Positions 13,104 through 24,213 of a stretch of 64,000 bases of DNA are shown piece by piece. Location of the stretch: positions 186,001 through 250,000 of the forward strand of contig JAALGY010000004.1 in the NCBI GenBank assembly GCA_032358165.1. The letters are read 5' to 3'. Position 1 is the stretch's first letter. The number at the start of each line of letters is the position of its first letter. Made by a program: the position numbers and the translations under genes. The stretch is from Diplosphaera chodatii (lineage: Eukaryota; Chlorophyta; Trebouxiophyceae; Prasiolales; Stichococcaceae). The notes beneath the pieces are model-generated. The model was given only the letters and a program-made list of their open reading frames with translations. It was not told where the DNA came from and did no database searches.

Positions 13104-14842
13104 TCACAACACATCCTGCAAGAGGGCCGCCTGATCTGGGTCGTCCTCGAAGTACTCTGGCAGCTCGCTGGCGGCCACCCAGGCGAAGTCGTACCACCGC
13201 TGGCCCTTGGGCACCGCCCCCGCCGACAGGTTCCCCTCCAGCAGCTGCATGCGGATGTAGAACAGCACGCCGCTGCCGTCCGCTCTGCGCGCGAGGCACA
13301 CATCACATAATGGGGCGACCGCAGAGCGACTGCATGCAGCAGCCCTTGGCGCTGGGTCGATACGGCATCAGAAGCATGCCGCGCGGTACAGTGAGTCGTG
13401 CGTGCAGTTTAGACGGTGGAGTCACGAAGCCAGGCGGATGATCAACAGCAGCTCACGAGGGGTGGAATGCTGCAGGCGGGTTGCCGACTGTGAACGTCCG
13501 CAGCTCCCCGCCCGTCGCCTCCCGCAGCGCGCGCTCCGCCGACTCCCTGCAGCAGCAGCAACAGCATGGAAGTTGTGTCCTCCTGCCATGTTCCAACCTC
13601 AGGAACAGCTGTCCAGACGGTGTGTGACCTGAGAAAGTCTCATGGTTCGGGTGATGCACTACAAGTTGAGCCACTGCCAACCTCTTTGCATCATCAGACC
13701 AGACTGAAGGCCGCGGCGCACCTGATGGTCTCGCTGTCCTGGTGCTCCACGAACGGCAGATGCCAGACGCCATCGCCGCCGCCACGACCTAGCCTCAAGA
13801 CCAGCAGACACGATCAGCATCACAAAGGCACTGCCCATGTCGCACACTTGCCGGCAGTGTTTGCCAGCCATAGATAGCAAGATCCACTGGTGCGTGACCT
13901 GGAGCCCTGCACACAGAGACAGCTATGCTCTGCGGGACCGAGCATGGGCATGTTTTTGAGACTTGGACGGTGAAGCGCACCTGGCGACTTCAGCAGCAGA
14001 ATCAGCCGCTCATCGAGCCGGCGGTCCGTCGACCGGCGGTCGTCTGCCTCGTCTGCAGCTGTCCGCCGCGGCGCCGGCTGCCACAGCGCTGCTGTCTCGG
14101 CCGCCTTCAAGACACAGGACATGGTGGTTTGCTGCGTGCCCGGATCCACCATGAGCATGCAGCTGACGGTTGCATCATCCTCCGGTGGCGAGGCAGCCTG
14201 ACCAGCAGCCGCCTGTCGGTGCAACGGTCTCAGGGACCAGCATCCCTGTGCACGCAGCCTGGCGCACACCAAGCAACTTACCGTGGCACTGGCGCCGATG
14301 GTGCGCTTCTCGTCGATGAACTCCGGCGGGAAGTGCTTCTTCCGCCGGTCGCGCAGCTCGTGCATGTAAGTGTGGTGCTCAATCTCCCATTGTGGCGGCT
14401 CCGGCAAAATCACCTGGTGCATGGGTCTGGTTCAGGTTATTAGACAGTTTTCAAACAGCATGCCTTGTGCTACCGTTCAGCTGACTCAACCGCTTGACCA
14501 TATTGTCCTGAGTGTCCTCAAGTCCGCTGGAAAGGTATGCCTACCGGGAACCGCTCCAAGAAAGCAGCGCCAAGGATGGGCGGCGCGTCTGGCACCTCTG
14601 CTGCGGCGGACTGCTTTCAGAACACTCACGTCAGCCGCAGCAGATACTCTGACCACCCAACGCAGCGATGATGCCCAGCAGTGTCACTCATGCATGGCCG
14701 GCGCTGTGCCGGCATTATGGCAGCTGACATGACAGCAGGTATAGGGTCTGTGACGCACCTCAGCAAATGCTTTGCAGCTCTGGACCGCGCCGCTGCCCGC
14801 CAGGCGCCGCAGTAGCTGCGCGGCTGGCAGGCGGGCCAGCAT
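13104..14842 (-). CDS. MRPL46: Mitochondrial large-subunit ribosomal protein mL46, 247 aa, 7 exons
   Basis: Component of the mitochondrial ribosome large subunit, a non-enzymatic member of the Nudix fold. Exons (minus): 14759-14842, 14545-14610, 14282-14413, 13981-14104, 13722-13788, 13457-13546, 13104-13284; phases are continuous. The N terminus MLARLPAAQLLRRLAGSG is Arg/Leu/Ala-rich without acidic residues, typical of a mitochondrial presequence. Family landmarks are WQPAPRRT followed by DRRLDERLILLL, the strand GVWHLPFVEHQDSETIR, ESAERALREATG and the C-terminal block FYIRMQLLEGNLSAG with WVAASELPEYF. Length (247) fits the family. The acceptor of exon 4 is the least certain boundary. It shares a 0.7 kb upstream region with SEC13. 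Confidence 0.9.
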
Positions 14843-15558
14843 GGCTGCTCAGGATTTGGCACAGGTTGACACAGGTTCACAAACAGCAGGTTGCAAGCGC
14901 GACCAGCTTTGATGCAATCTGTGTACGTTCAGACGAGATAGAACGATGCGTGAGTTTGAAGCGAAGCGACACACCCGGCACCAAGACGACCGGCAAATGC
15001 TGCAGAGGCAGGCACAGCTGGCAACAGCAAGGTAGCAGGAAGTCCTTCATGGGAGTGTTGTCGCAGGGCCTGTGCACAATTGCCTGATCACAAGTGGTCA
15101 GCCAGCGTTGACATCATACACGCGTTGCGGGCGCGTCACTCAAGGCGCAATTCGCGCGCTCACGGGTTCTGCCTGTCAGACCACCGTTTTGACACTGATC
15201 CGGAGCTGCATTTAGCAGCACCTGGAGCATCACTGACGCATATCTCCGGGCTGCCGCAGCACTTCTCAGCTGCAGCAGTATTCGTACTGGCTGGCGGGTC
15301 GCCAGGGGCTGCTTGACTCTGCTGCAGCCCCCGAGCTGTTGATCAGCCACTGCATCTGGAGGTGCAACCGGCTCAGCTGGCACCACGGTTTGCATAACAC
15401 CGTCAGACCTGCAGTCATATCACGATAGACTTTGACAGTCCACACTACGGGTCCAGCAGCAGCTGACAACCCCAACTGGAGTTGGCCGCTCTGAGGCAGC
15501 ATCCAGCGGCGACTGCCGGAAATACAGCAGCCACAGTTCAAGGGCCCGCGCAGCCGCC
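14843..15558. promoter_or_regulatory. Divergent intergenic region mL46 / SEC13
   Basis: The start codons of two divergent genes are 716 bases apart, so a shared or back-to-back promoter is expected. No coding exon or named motif was found. Confidence 0.5.
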
Positions 15559-17708
15559 ATGGCGACGACGCTGGCCAGCTTCGAGGCGGGGCACGGGGAC
15601 ATGGTGCACGACGTGGCGCTGGACTACTACGGGCGGCGCCTCGCGACGGCATCCTCCGACCGCTGCATCAAAGTGTTCGACGTCGTCGGCGACCAGGTAC
15701 GATGCCCGCTCAAGGAGCGATGATCTATCTTGAAGGCTGCGACGCCACCGGGAGCTGCTTGCTCCGACATTGTTGTGGTGCTCTCCACTCCAGACGCTGT
15801 CCAGTGTGCACAACAGACGGAGCAGCAAACGCTGCACTGTGTTTGCTGGGGACGACAAGTACCCTGGCACAGCTGGAGCGCGCGGACAAAGCAGCTCACA
15901 GCCAAGCAGGCGCCGAAGGGTGCCTCGTATAAAACCGCGCAGGTGACGCACGTGGCGGACCTGCTGGGGCACGAGGGCCCGGTGTGGCAGGTGGCGTGGG
16001 GGCACCCCAAGTTCGGGGCGCTGCTCGCGTCCGCGGCCTTCGACCACCGCGTCATCGTGTGGAAGGAGGGCCCCGACGGCTCCTGGGCCCAGGTGGGTGA
16101 GGACGGGAGGCATGTGATGCCTCTCACTTCGACTATCCTGCCGACGAGCGCCGGTTGTGATAATGCAACCTGGACCGATCTGCCCACGCGTCAGCTTTCG
16201 TCGGACAGAGACGACCAGGGTGCATGGATGCTCCGCTTCCTCCGTCCGACAGCGCATCACATGTTTCGTGTTGCTGGGCAGGTGCACAGCAGCGCCGCGC
16301 ACACGGCGAGCGTGAACGCGGTGGCCTTCGCGCCGCACGAGCTGGGGCTGGCGCTGGCGGCGGCGTCCTCCGACGGCAGCGTCAGCGTGCTCACCCACGC
16401 CGCCGACGCCGGCTGGCACACCGAGAAGGTGAGGGCGCGCCTCCTCCCCAGCTTGCGCCTGGTGGAGGGCCGTCGGGCTGGGCAGGCGGCTGCGCAGCAG
16501 CGGTGCCTTGAGAAGGCAGCGGTGCCTGCAGCTGCGGGTCGTAGGGCCAGGTGCAAAACAGGAGATCGTGCGCAGGTCGGAGGCGTCGCACAGCACCCAA
16601 GCATGGTCGGCAGCGCCGCCGCCTGCGGCAGGCTGCCTGCGGCGCGCCGGCCGCAGCGCTGCAGGGTGCATGAAGCCGAGGCAATCAGGCTGTGCCCTGC
16701 GCAGGTGGAGGGCGCGCACACGCTGGGGGTACTGGGGGTCAGCTGGGCGCCCGCGGTGCCGCGCGGCAGCCTGACCAGCGGCAAGGCCCCGGGCGCCCCC
16801 GCCCGCCGCTTCGCCACCGGCGGCTGCGACAACACCGTCAAGGTGCGTGACCCCAGGCCTCGCTGCTGCCGTGTGCCTGCCACACCGAGGCCGAACATCA
16901 GCTCCGCCGCCGTGGTCTCCGACATGCGGCTGCAGGGTCCGCCGGGCCGCAGAAACCCTTGCGTTACCTGGGGATCAACAGAATCACCGCTGCCGACATC
17001 GCCGCTGCTGCGCGTGTCCAGGTGTGGTTCTACAACGAGGCGCAGCGGCGGTGGGAGCAGGAGCCGGCGGCGCTGGCGGGCCACACAGGGTGGGTGCGCG
17101 ACGTCGCCTGGGCGCCCAACCTGGGCCTCAACGCCAACACCATCGCCTCTGCGAGCCAGGTGAGCATAGAGGCGGGCATTGCCCTGCGCCAGACATCACT
17201 GCGTGGCACCCTGCCAGTGGCTTCTGCTGTGCTTTGGTGTATACCAGCTGTGGCGTTTCGCGAGCGCATGCCTTTGGACGTTGCAGGACGGCACCGTGGT
17301 GGCGTGGGCGGAGAAGCCGGACGGCAGCTGGACGCGCACGCTGGTGCACGACTTTGGGGCGCCCGTGTGGCGCGTCTCCTGGTCCATCACAGGTGTCCTT
17401 CCCAGGGTTCACATGCGCTTTCCGTACTGATTGCCTTGCAGCCTGGGCACGCCTCTGTGTTGGTGCCTGGCAGCCCTGTAGTGACACAGCTGGCTCTGCA
17501 TCCAGCTCGGCATCTGCATGATGGCAGCCTCGTCAGGGACGCCAGCTGCATGTAGCACACACCTGTTCCGGCGCTGCTGTGCTGTGGAAGTCAGCTCTTC
17601 TGTGCGCTGCCACCTGCAGGGGGGCTGCTCGGAGTGTCGGACGCCAAGAACAACGTTACCGTCTGGAAGGAGACGCTCGACCACCAGTGGCAGCAGGTCG
17701 TGGAGTGA
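15559..17708 (+). CDS. SEC13: SEC13 WD40 protein, 301 aa, 7 exons
   Basis: SEC13 is a six-bladed WD40 protein shared by the outer COPII coat (with SEC31), the nuclear pore Y complex and the SEA/GATOR complex. Exons: 15559-15696, 15943-16092, 16282-16428, 16705-16842, 17022-17159, 17287-17392, 17620-17708. Blade boundaries nearly coincide with exons: [24 protein letters not shown], then [52 protein letters not shown] and APVWRVSWS, ending in the family C terminus NNVTVWKE. Length matches the roughly 300 residues of the family. All introns are GT-AG. The start codon is the first ATG of the first blade exon. Confidence 0.96.
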
Positions 17709-18172
17709 GAGGGTGTGCCACGGCGAAGAGTCCAGGGTCGTGTCGCAGCCGGAGCATCAGGATGGAGGCTGGCGAGTGACGCCAGCGAGGACTGCGGCAC
17801 AGCGGCACAGAGTGTGTGGCTGACCACGTTGGTGCCATCTAGACCGGTGTTGGAGCGGGACCATGTGCGTGAACATAGCCAGCAACTAGTACCTCGGCTT
17901 GCAGACACCTTGCCTCGCTGTGTGTGCGTTGCTCAACGTCCATGGCAATGACCGCAAGCCACAGCCGCTGTGCAATGTGGTGCAGCCACTGCTCAACGAA
18001 CTACAAAACGGACGCCAGGGCAGTGCATTGATAGCGATGCACATCAGCCGGTAAACCACATGCAACTGTCACTGCGTCACCCTCAAGCGTCACTGACGGT
18101 CCTCATCAGCATGCATCCATGGGCTGATATGTGCACTAAGGGTGCACTGTACCCCGCTTTGGGGCCCTCCCT
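17709..18172. other. Convergent intergenic region SEC13 / channel
   Basis: The 3' ends of SEC13 and the channel gene are 464 bases apart. I see nothing in it beyond expected untranslated sequence. Confidence 0.5.
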
Positions 18173-21100
18173 TCAGTACTCCTCTCTATTTTGCCGCTCC
18201 GCAATCTGCCGCAGCAAGTTCTCCAGCTGCACGTTCTGCGCTGCGAGGTCCGCAACCTGGCCCCGCAGCTCCGCCAGCTGCCCTTTCACATCCTGTTGGT
18301 AGGAACCAAGCAGGTCGACAAATATTCAGGGGACAGGAACCCGCGTGTGCCAGCTGCCCCTTTAGTGTGAGCGGTGGTCAGACTCGGCCGGTCGCATGCG
18401 GTGTGTGTAGGGTTGATACTCTGGCATAGCGGATGCAATGGCGCACGTCTGCAGTGGCGAAGAGCTTTGCGTTGTCGCCCTCCTTTGTGGCGAGCGTCCA
18501 CAGCCGGCCGCAGTCCACCTTCTGAGCGCTCGCCGGGTTCACCTGTGCGCAGCAGGCGTGCAAGTCATCACACAGCTTTCCAGACATGGTGCACATGGCA
18601 GCTACCTCGGATTATATCTTATGCTGCAAAACAAACACGCGACACATTCCCCGCTTCCAATGCCCCGGCAATGCCACATACGGGCGTCTGACATGCCGCA
18701 TATTCGTAAGGAGTGCAAACGCCAGCCCAAGCCCGCTCAGCGCACCTTCAGCATGTGGATATACGTCGGATGCCAGTGCGGCTGACGCACCCAGTCCGGC
18801 AGCGTCGCCTCCAGCTCCTCGATCAGCTGCGCCTTGCCCTTCAGGTACTTGGTGCCGTCCTCGTCCGTGGCCTGCGCAGGGTTTAGGTTTGAGCATTGAG
18901 GATCAGCCTGCGTAGGTGCTGGTGCTATTGGTCATGCGAGCTGTGGTGCAGCATGCAGCGCGGTGGAGATTGACTCATTGAATACAGCCAGCCTCAATGC
19001 CTGTGCAGGCGATGGAACAAGCAGCTGCAGCTACATCAGTGGCGATGTCATAGCACGATGTGAGCACCTTTGATGCTGCCTCGGCCATCATTGCAATGAC
19101 CTGCGCAAGTGTCAGGAGGACAGGGTTCGGGATCACTGCATGCACAGAGGTGCATATAAAATCGTGTTGCGAGGCGTTGGTGCAGGTAGGGTGCTACTCA
19201 CCACGTTCAGCAAGACCAGGCTCATCGAGAAAACAAATATCAAAACAAGCACAGTGCCCAGCACCGCGTGCCGGCTGTCGTAAAACATGTTGGGCTCGAA
19301 GCCATCGAGCATCACCCTGCAAACATGGCAGACGAGGAGCACGACGTCAGATATAACAGCAAGGCAGCTGCATGCTCGGCTGTAGTGGAGCAGTGTCATC
19401 TCCGGCGTGAGCTGGTGGCAAACTGCATCTGGTTGCACATGCAGCATGCACACATACAGTCAGAGATGAATGCGCAAGCGGTTCATGAACTTACTTGAAC
19501 AATGTGAGATTGGTGTGCCTGCAGCACAGCACGACAAGCTGTTGTCCTGCATGCAGCTTATTGCGAGCATATGAATGGAGCATGCCGCTCTCGATGGCAT
19601 GCAACCTACCAGATGTTGGCAAAGCGTGTGCCCTGCACTTAAGCCAGCATTACTCAGCAGCTTGCTCGAACTACACAGTCGGCAGATCGGTCGTAGATTG
19701 ATATTCTTCATCTGCATGTCAAGATGCTGAGCATACACGAATGCAGTCGCACCTGGTCGTTCCTGAAAAGAATGTAGAATGCGGATGCAAAGCCCCAGCT
19801 GCGATACATATTCCAATGTTGAGTCACACATTCAGGTACCAGTCGATCATGAATCTTTGCAGGCCTGCCAGCCATCGCAGAAGGGCTCAACTGCTGCCAA
19901 ACATGGGGTGGCGAGTGAAGCTTTTGACGTGCTGGCAGGAGTTTGTCGGTCACTCACAGCGTCACCATCAGCAGCGCCAACAGCCAGCGCACATCCGCGA
20001 TGACGGCGCGCATTGAGTCCATGAAGCTGCAGGATTTAGATGTAGGTTGACCATAGCGCATATCATACATATGTCTGGATGCTGTAGCAGGAGCGACTCA
20101 GTAGCAGTGGAAATGCAGATGCCGCTGAGCACGCAGCAGTATGGCAGCCTGTCGTATGCACCTGTGCTTCAGCGGCAGGAAGGCACGTGCATAGAACTGG
20201 ACCTGCACCCAAACTTGCAGCATTCTAGGTCAATTTCAGTTTTGATACAACATCGCTGTTCTTGGCTTTCGTCCACTGCTGCTGCTGAAAGCGGCCAACA
20301 GGTCCAGTGGAAGATGCGGCCCAAGCCTCTGCTCATTATGACAAACAACCATCATCCTCAGCAGTGACAAAGCCCTGTCAACCCTGCTTTGAATAGAGTG
20401 CATCCGCACCTTCCAGTACAGCAGTAGCACAACGGCGGCAGCCATGACAGAGGCCACCTCCCCACGTAGATGACTCCGCGAGAACCACAGCACGGCCACC
20501 GCAACCTGCACAGCAGGATGCATGAAAAGGGCTCTGCACCAAGTGCACCATGCGGTTGACAGCAGGAGGTGCGATGACTCTGCCATCGTGAGTTTATATG
20601 CTATGGTGCAGGTGAAAGTTGGTTTCCTCATTCAACAGCTGCACAGCTGGCGCATGTCAGAGGCTGCATGTGCAAGGAGATGGTGAATTGGGGTGTACAT
20701 GGCTGGGGCTATACCTCCAGTAAGCAGGTGGCGGTCCCGGTGATGTTGCAGGCGTTTGCCCAGCACCGCAGGCCGAACTTCGCCAAAAAGCAGAACTGCA
20801 TGAGCAGGTCAACCTCTGAAACATTGCTGCAGCGTTCAGCACCTGACGCTGGCAGTGGTGAGCCTGACGTTGGAGCCGTCAGCAGGCAGGGTGCCTCGAA
20901 TGTCAGCCTCAACCACATTCACTTCCTTCCACAGCACCTCAAAGTACAGGAAGGGCAGCATCCCGAGCAGTGATGCCGACAGCGCCGCGGCCTCTGCGAT
21001 GCCGCGCGGCGTGCGCAGCAACTCACCAAGACTAGCGTCTAGGTCCTCGTCCTGCCAAGCAGCACTTCACAGACTAACGTCTCATGGGCACCCCACATAA

Positions 21101-22986
21101 CATGGGCTTCTCTTGAAGCCCCATGGCTTGTTTTGAAGCTGGCTACAGGCCTGTAGTGAGAGTGTCAGCAGGGCAGACTGTGGCATGCACAGCAGCCGAA
21201 CCTGGAACAGAATGATAAAGGTTTGGTACCCTGCAAGGCACCTGCAGATGATAGGATACACACTTGCAAGATTGTGCGGCTGCTTGTTCAGGCGCAATGG
21301 CGCAGCTGCAGAACAGATCATGGGTGTGCAGAAATGCTTCAAGGCATGCAACTCTGCAAAGTATGCACGATAATTCATGCACGACTCACAGCAGGTAGCT
21401 GCAGAACTCGAGTTTCAGCAGGTGGTATGCATACGCATTCCACCTATGTGTGATCACAGCCTGCGCAGCAAAGCAGCAATCCTGGCGTGCTCAAATGGCG
21501 GCCACTGGACATGGATACACTGCAGCTGTACGGCAGTGCAGGAGCATCAACACATGGCGTGCTCATGCCAGGGTGCAGCACGTCGTCATGCGCAGAAGCG
21601 TCCCCTGGCCCACCTGTACTGCGGGCAGACCGAAGACCTTGGTCGACAGCGCCCTGCGCAGCAGCATCTCCCTTCAGCGGGGACGTCTGGAGTGTGGGGC
21701 GCATCGACAGTGCCAAACCCCCAGCACCGACGCTGTCACAGCTGCGCAATGGCCCTGCCATCGCGTGCGCAGCACGGCGCCTCTTGCTGCACATGCGGCC
21801 CTGCTATACCACTCCTACTGCTCAGCTGCACAGCAAATAAAGTTGAGAAATGATGCACAGATGCTCATCGCGGCGCGTGCCCGCCCACCCGTCGTGCCAC
21901 TTCCGCAGCAGCGGCAGCAGCAGGCCCTCGTCGCCGGGCCGCGCCGCGTCCCGCAGCGTCACCACATGCGCCTCCACCTCCAGCTTGGAAGAGAACCCTG
22001 GGCGGCAGGAGACAGGAGCTGCAGAAACAGCATCGAGGTACTTACGTTCTTGCACCCTGCAGCAATGTCGAGTGCGCCTCCAGCTGTGTCCCCCATGGGC
22101 GTCGTAGAGTCTGAACACTGCACAAATCTGGCAGCGCTGAGATCACCACAGTTCTGGCATCGTTCCATGGCTGGTTGTGCACACGCTCATATGGTTTTTG
22201 GGCCAGAAATATAATACAGGCCCGCATCCCTTGCGCCTCAGGGGCATCATGCATGTGCCATGCGTCTGTGGGGCCGGCGCTCGGAGGCTGGGAGTGGTCG
22301 CACCCTTGAAGCGGCAGCAGTGGTCCCGCTGCAGGCTCTGCCGCCACGCCGCCTCGTAGTCGATGTCGGCGCTGTCGGCGCCCAGCGTCCAGCAGGTGCC
22401 GTCCCGCACCAGCGGCAGCACATCGGTGTCCTGCCGCCACCACATGCACGGGCGTTGACTGGTGCGTGCTGGACTGGCGCAGCCTCGACATGCTGCGCCT
22501 CCTCGGCTGCGGCCAGTCATGGTGGCACGCATGCCTGTGTTGCTTGACAGCTGCGCTGACCATAAACCCTGCTACCCCACGGGATGCCCCAGAGTCCAGG
22601 ACCCCGTCTGCTCCAGCGCACAGCAGGGTTGCTGCACCTCGGTGATGAAGGTGCCGAGCAGCTGCGTGCCGCGCTCCGCGATGTGCTCCACGACGTGGTC
22701 GGGGTCCGCCGCCAGCAGCTGCTGGAACGTCGTGTGGTCCTGCAGCGCGGAGTCCGAGTTCGCACATCCGGCAGAGCGCCAAGTGAGATGGGTGACCTTC
22801 CCGTGCCGCACGTCCTCTTGACAGACAATGCCACTCTGCATGCACGCTGAAGCATGGTGGCCGACAAGACACATAGGATGCAAGCACCTTGGCAAGGTCT
22901 CCTGTCTCGAGGCTGCCGCCGCCGGCCTGCATGTCCGCAGCATCGCCATCCTCCTCCAGGAGCGGCGTCAGCGCAGTGGGGGACAT
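18173..22986 (-). CDS. TRP/polycystin-like cation channel, 515 aa, 18 exons
   Basis: Putative six-helix cation channel (ion transport superfamily). Exons (minus): 22888-22986, 22638-22739, 22304-22430, 21889-21997, 21614-21653, 20869-21051, 20715-20813, 20410-20505, 20162-20202, 19958-20026, 19753-19798, 19610-19632, 19495-19518, 19202-19316, 19068-19100, 18746-18871, 18447-18542, 18173-18292. The pore region reads FANIW...MLDGFEPNMFYDSRHAVLG, followed by a last helix ending SLVLLNVVIAMMAEAASK. The LLNxxIAMM ending is typical of TRP S6. Earlier hydrophobic segments lie at about 175-195, 223-252, 254-284 and 309-333. The C terminus (about 477-515) is a predicted coiled coil with leucine heptads. 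The N terminus (1-150) has no recognised fold; ankyrin repeats are not evident. Two pore exons are only 23 and 24 bases. An extra exon around 21082-21199 cannot be excluded. Confidence 0.75.
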
Positions 22987-24213
22987 GGCACCGCGTCCGG
23001 GCTCTCAGCGTCTCAAGGTCTATAGTACGATCTGTACAGGGTGAAGCAGCGTCAGTCAGATGACGCCCAGCCTGCAGTGGCACGCAGATCATGCGCAGCA
23101 TCTGGCACAACCTGATCAGAGAAGCTCATCTGGGGGACCCTGCCTGACGTGAAGCAAGGTTAGGTTCAATGGATGCACAAACCACCTGACAGCAGCTTGT
23201 ACGCTGCGAAAGGTTCCGCCCTGGCCTGACGAATGTCGATGGCAGTGCGGGGATGCGCACATGCACAAGGCGCGCACAGCCCACCGGTGGGCCTGAAACC
23301 TTTCAAAACGGAGCATCAATGATGCAACATGTAGCTACGGTTTGGCATTACTAACTGAAGATGCAGGCTTCACCTCTGCACCAACTATTTGTAACGTGCA
23401 CGTGCATGTGGGGTCATCTTCCGAAATGTGCTGCAGATCGATGCTGCCACAACGGCCCTCACAGGACGACATCGGCACGTAGCTCCGCGAATGGCGCTCA
23501 TGGATCTGCATGTGCGTGTCGACAGTAAGCTGGTGGGTTTGTATGCATTGCAACATGCCTGCATTCGTTCAGCGGTGCAGGTTGATACTGTAAATCAAGA
23601 CCACGACTTTGTTTGTGCAGTGCTCGAGTGGTGAAGATTAACCAAGCTCAGCGATGGAGACCTCCATCTGCAGCACGCAGTGATAGCTCTGGACTGTGCA
23701 CCGTTTGTTGACGCCGCAAGGTGCGCTGCTGAGCAGAGGCTGGTAAGTAGTTTGCAGGGCAGCTCCGTGCAGATGTGTGTGAATCTCATTCATGTGTTAC
23801 AAACGAATTTGCTGAGCCCAATGCAACAGCAGGGGGGCAGTGCGCCGATATTCAACGCTGACTCTCTCGCTCACAACGGAAAGGTTGTACCCAACAAAAT
23901 TGCAACATTTGGTGTTGACCTGCATCGTATTGCAAAAGAGGCGCGTCATATGACGCGTCCACATGCCCCTGCTCTTCCTTGCGACCCCAAAACCTACATG
24001 TTCCCAACTGGTCTACCAAGTTCCCGTTGTCGCAGGCTGCATGTGCTCCCGCACGCCCCCCCTGCAGCAAGCGCTGTCCCAGACGCCGCTGCAGCTCCCC
24101 TGCGGCGCCCTGTCGTGTGGCGGCAGTCCCTTGCGGCGGCCGCCCACTCCCCTCATGATCCGAGTTTCGTGCAGCCAGCTGGCGAGTGTGCACCGGCGGC
24201 CACGTGTGCCGGC
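22987..24213. promoter_or_regulatory. Intergenic region between channel start and chelatase H stop
   Basis: Both neighbours read leftward. This 1.2 kb should contain the channel promoter and the 3' untranslated region of the chelatase gene. A plus-strand open frame at 23680-24417 overlaps the chelatase terminal exon antisense and shows no domain, so it is not called. Confidence 0.5.

Noticed and set aside
21082..21199. Possible extra exon of the channel gene after acceptor TTCCAG near 21199
   Set aside because: It can be read in phase, but its only donor is poor and the direct join of 21614-21653 to 20869-21051 is in phase and simpler.
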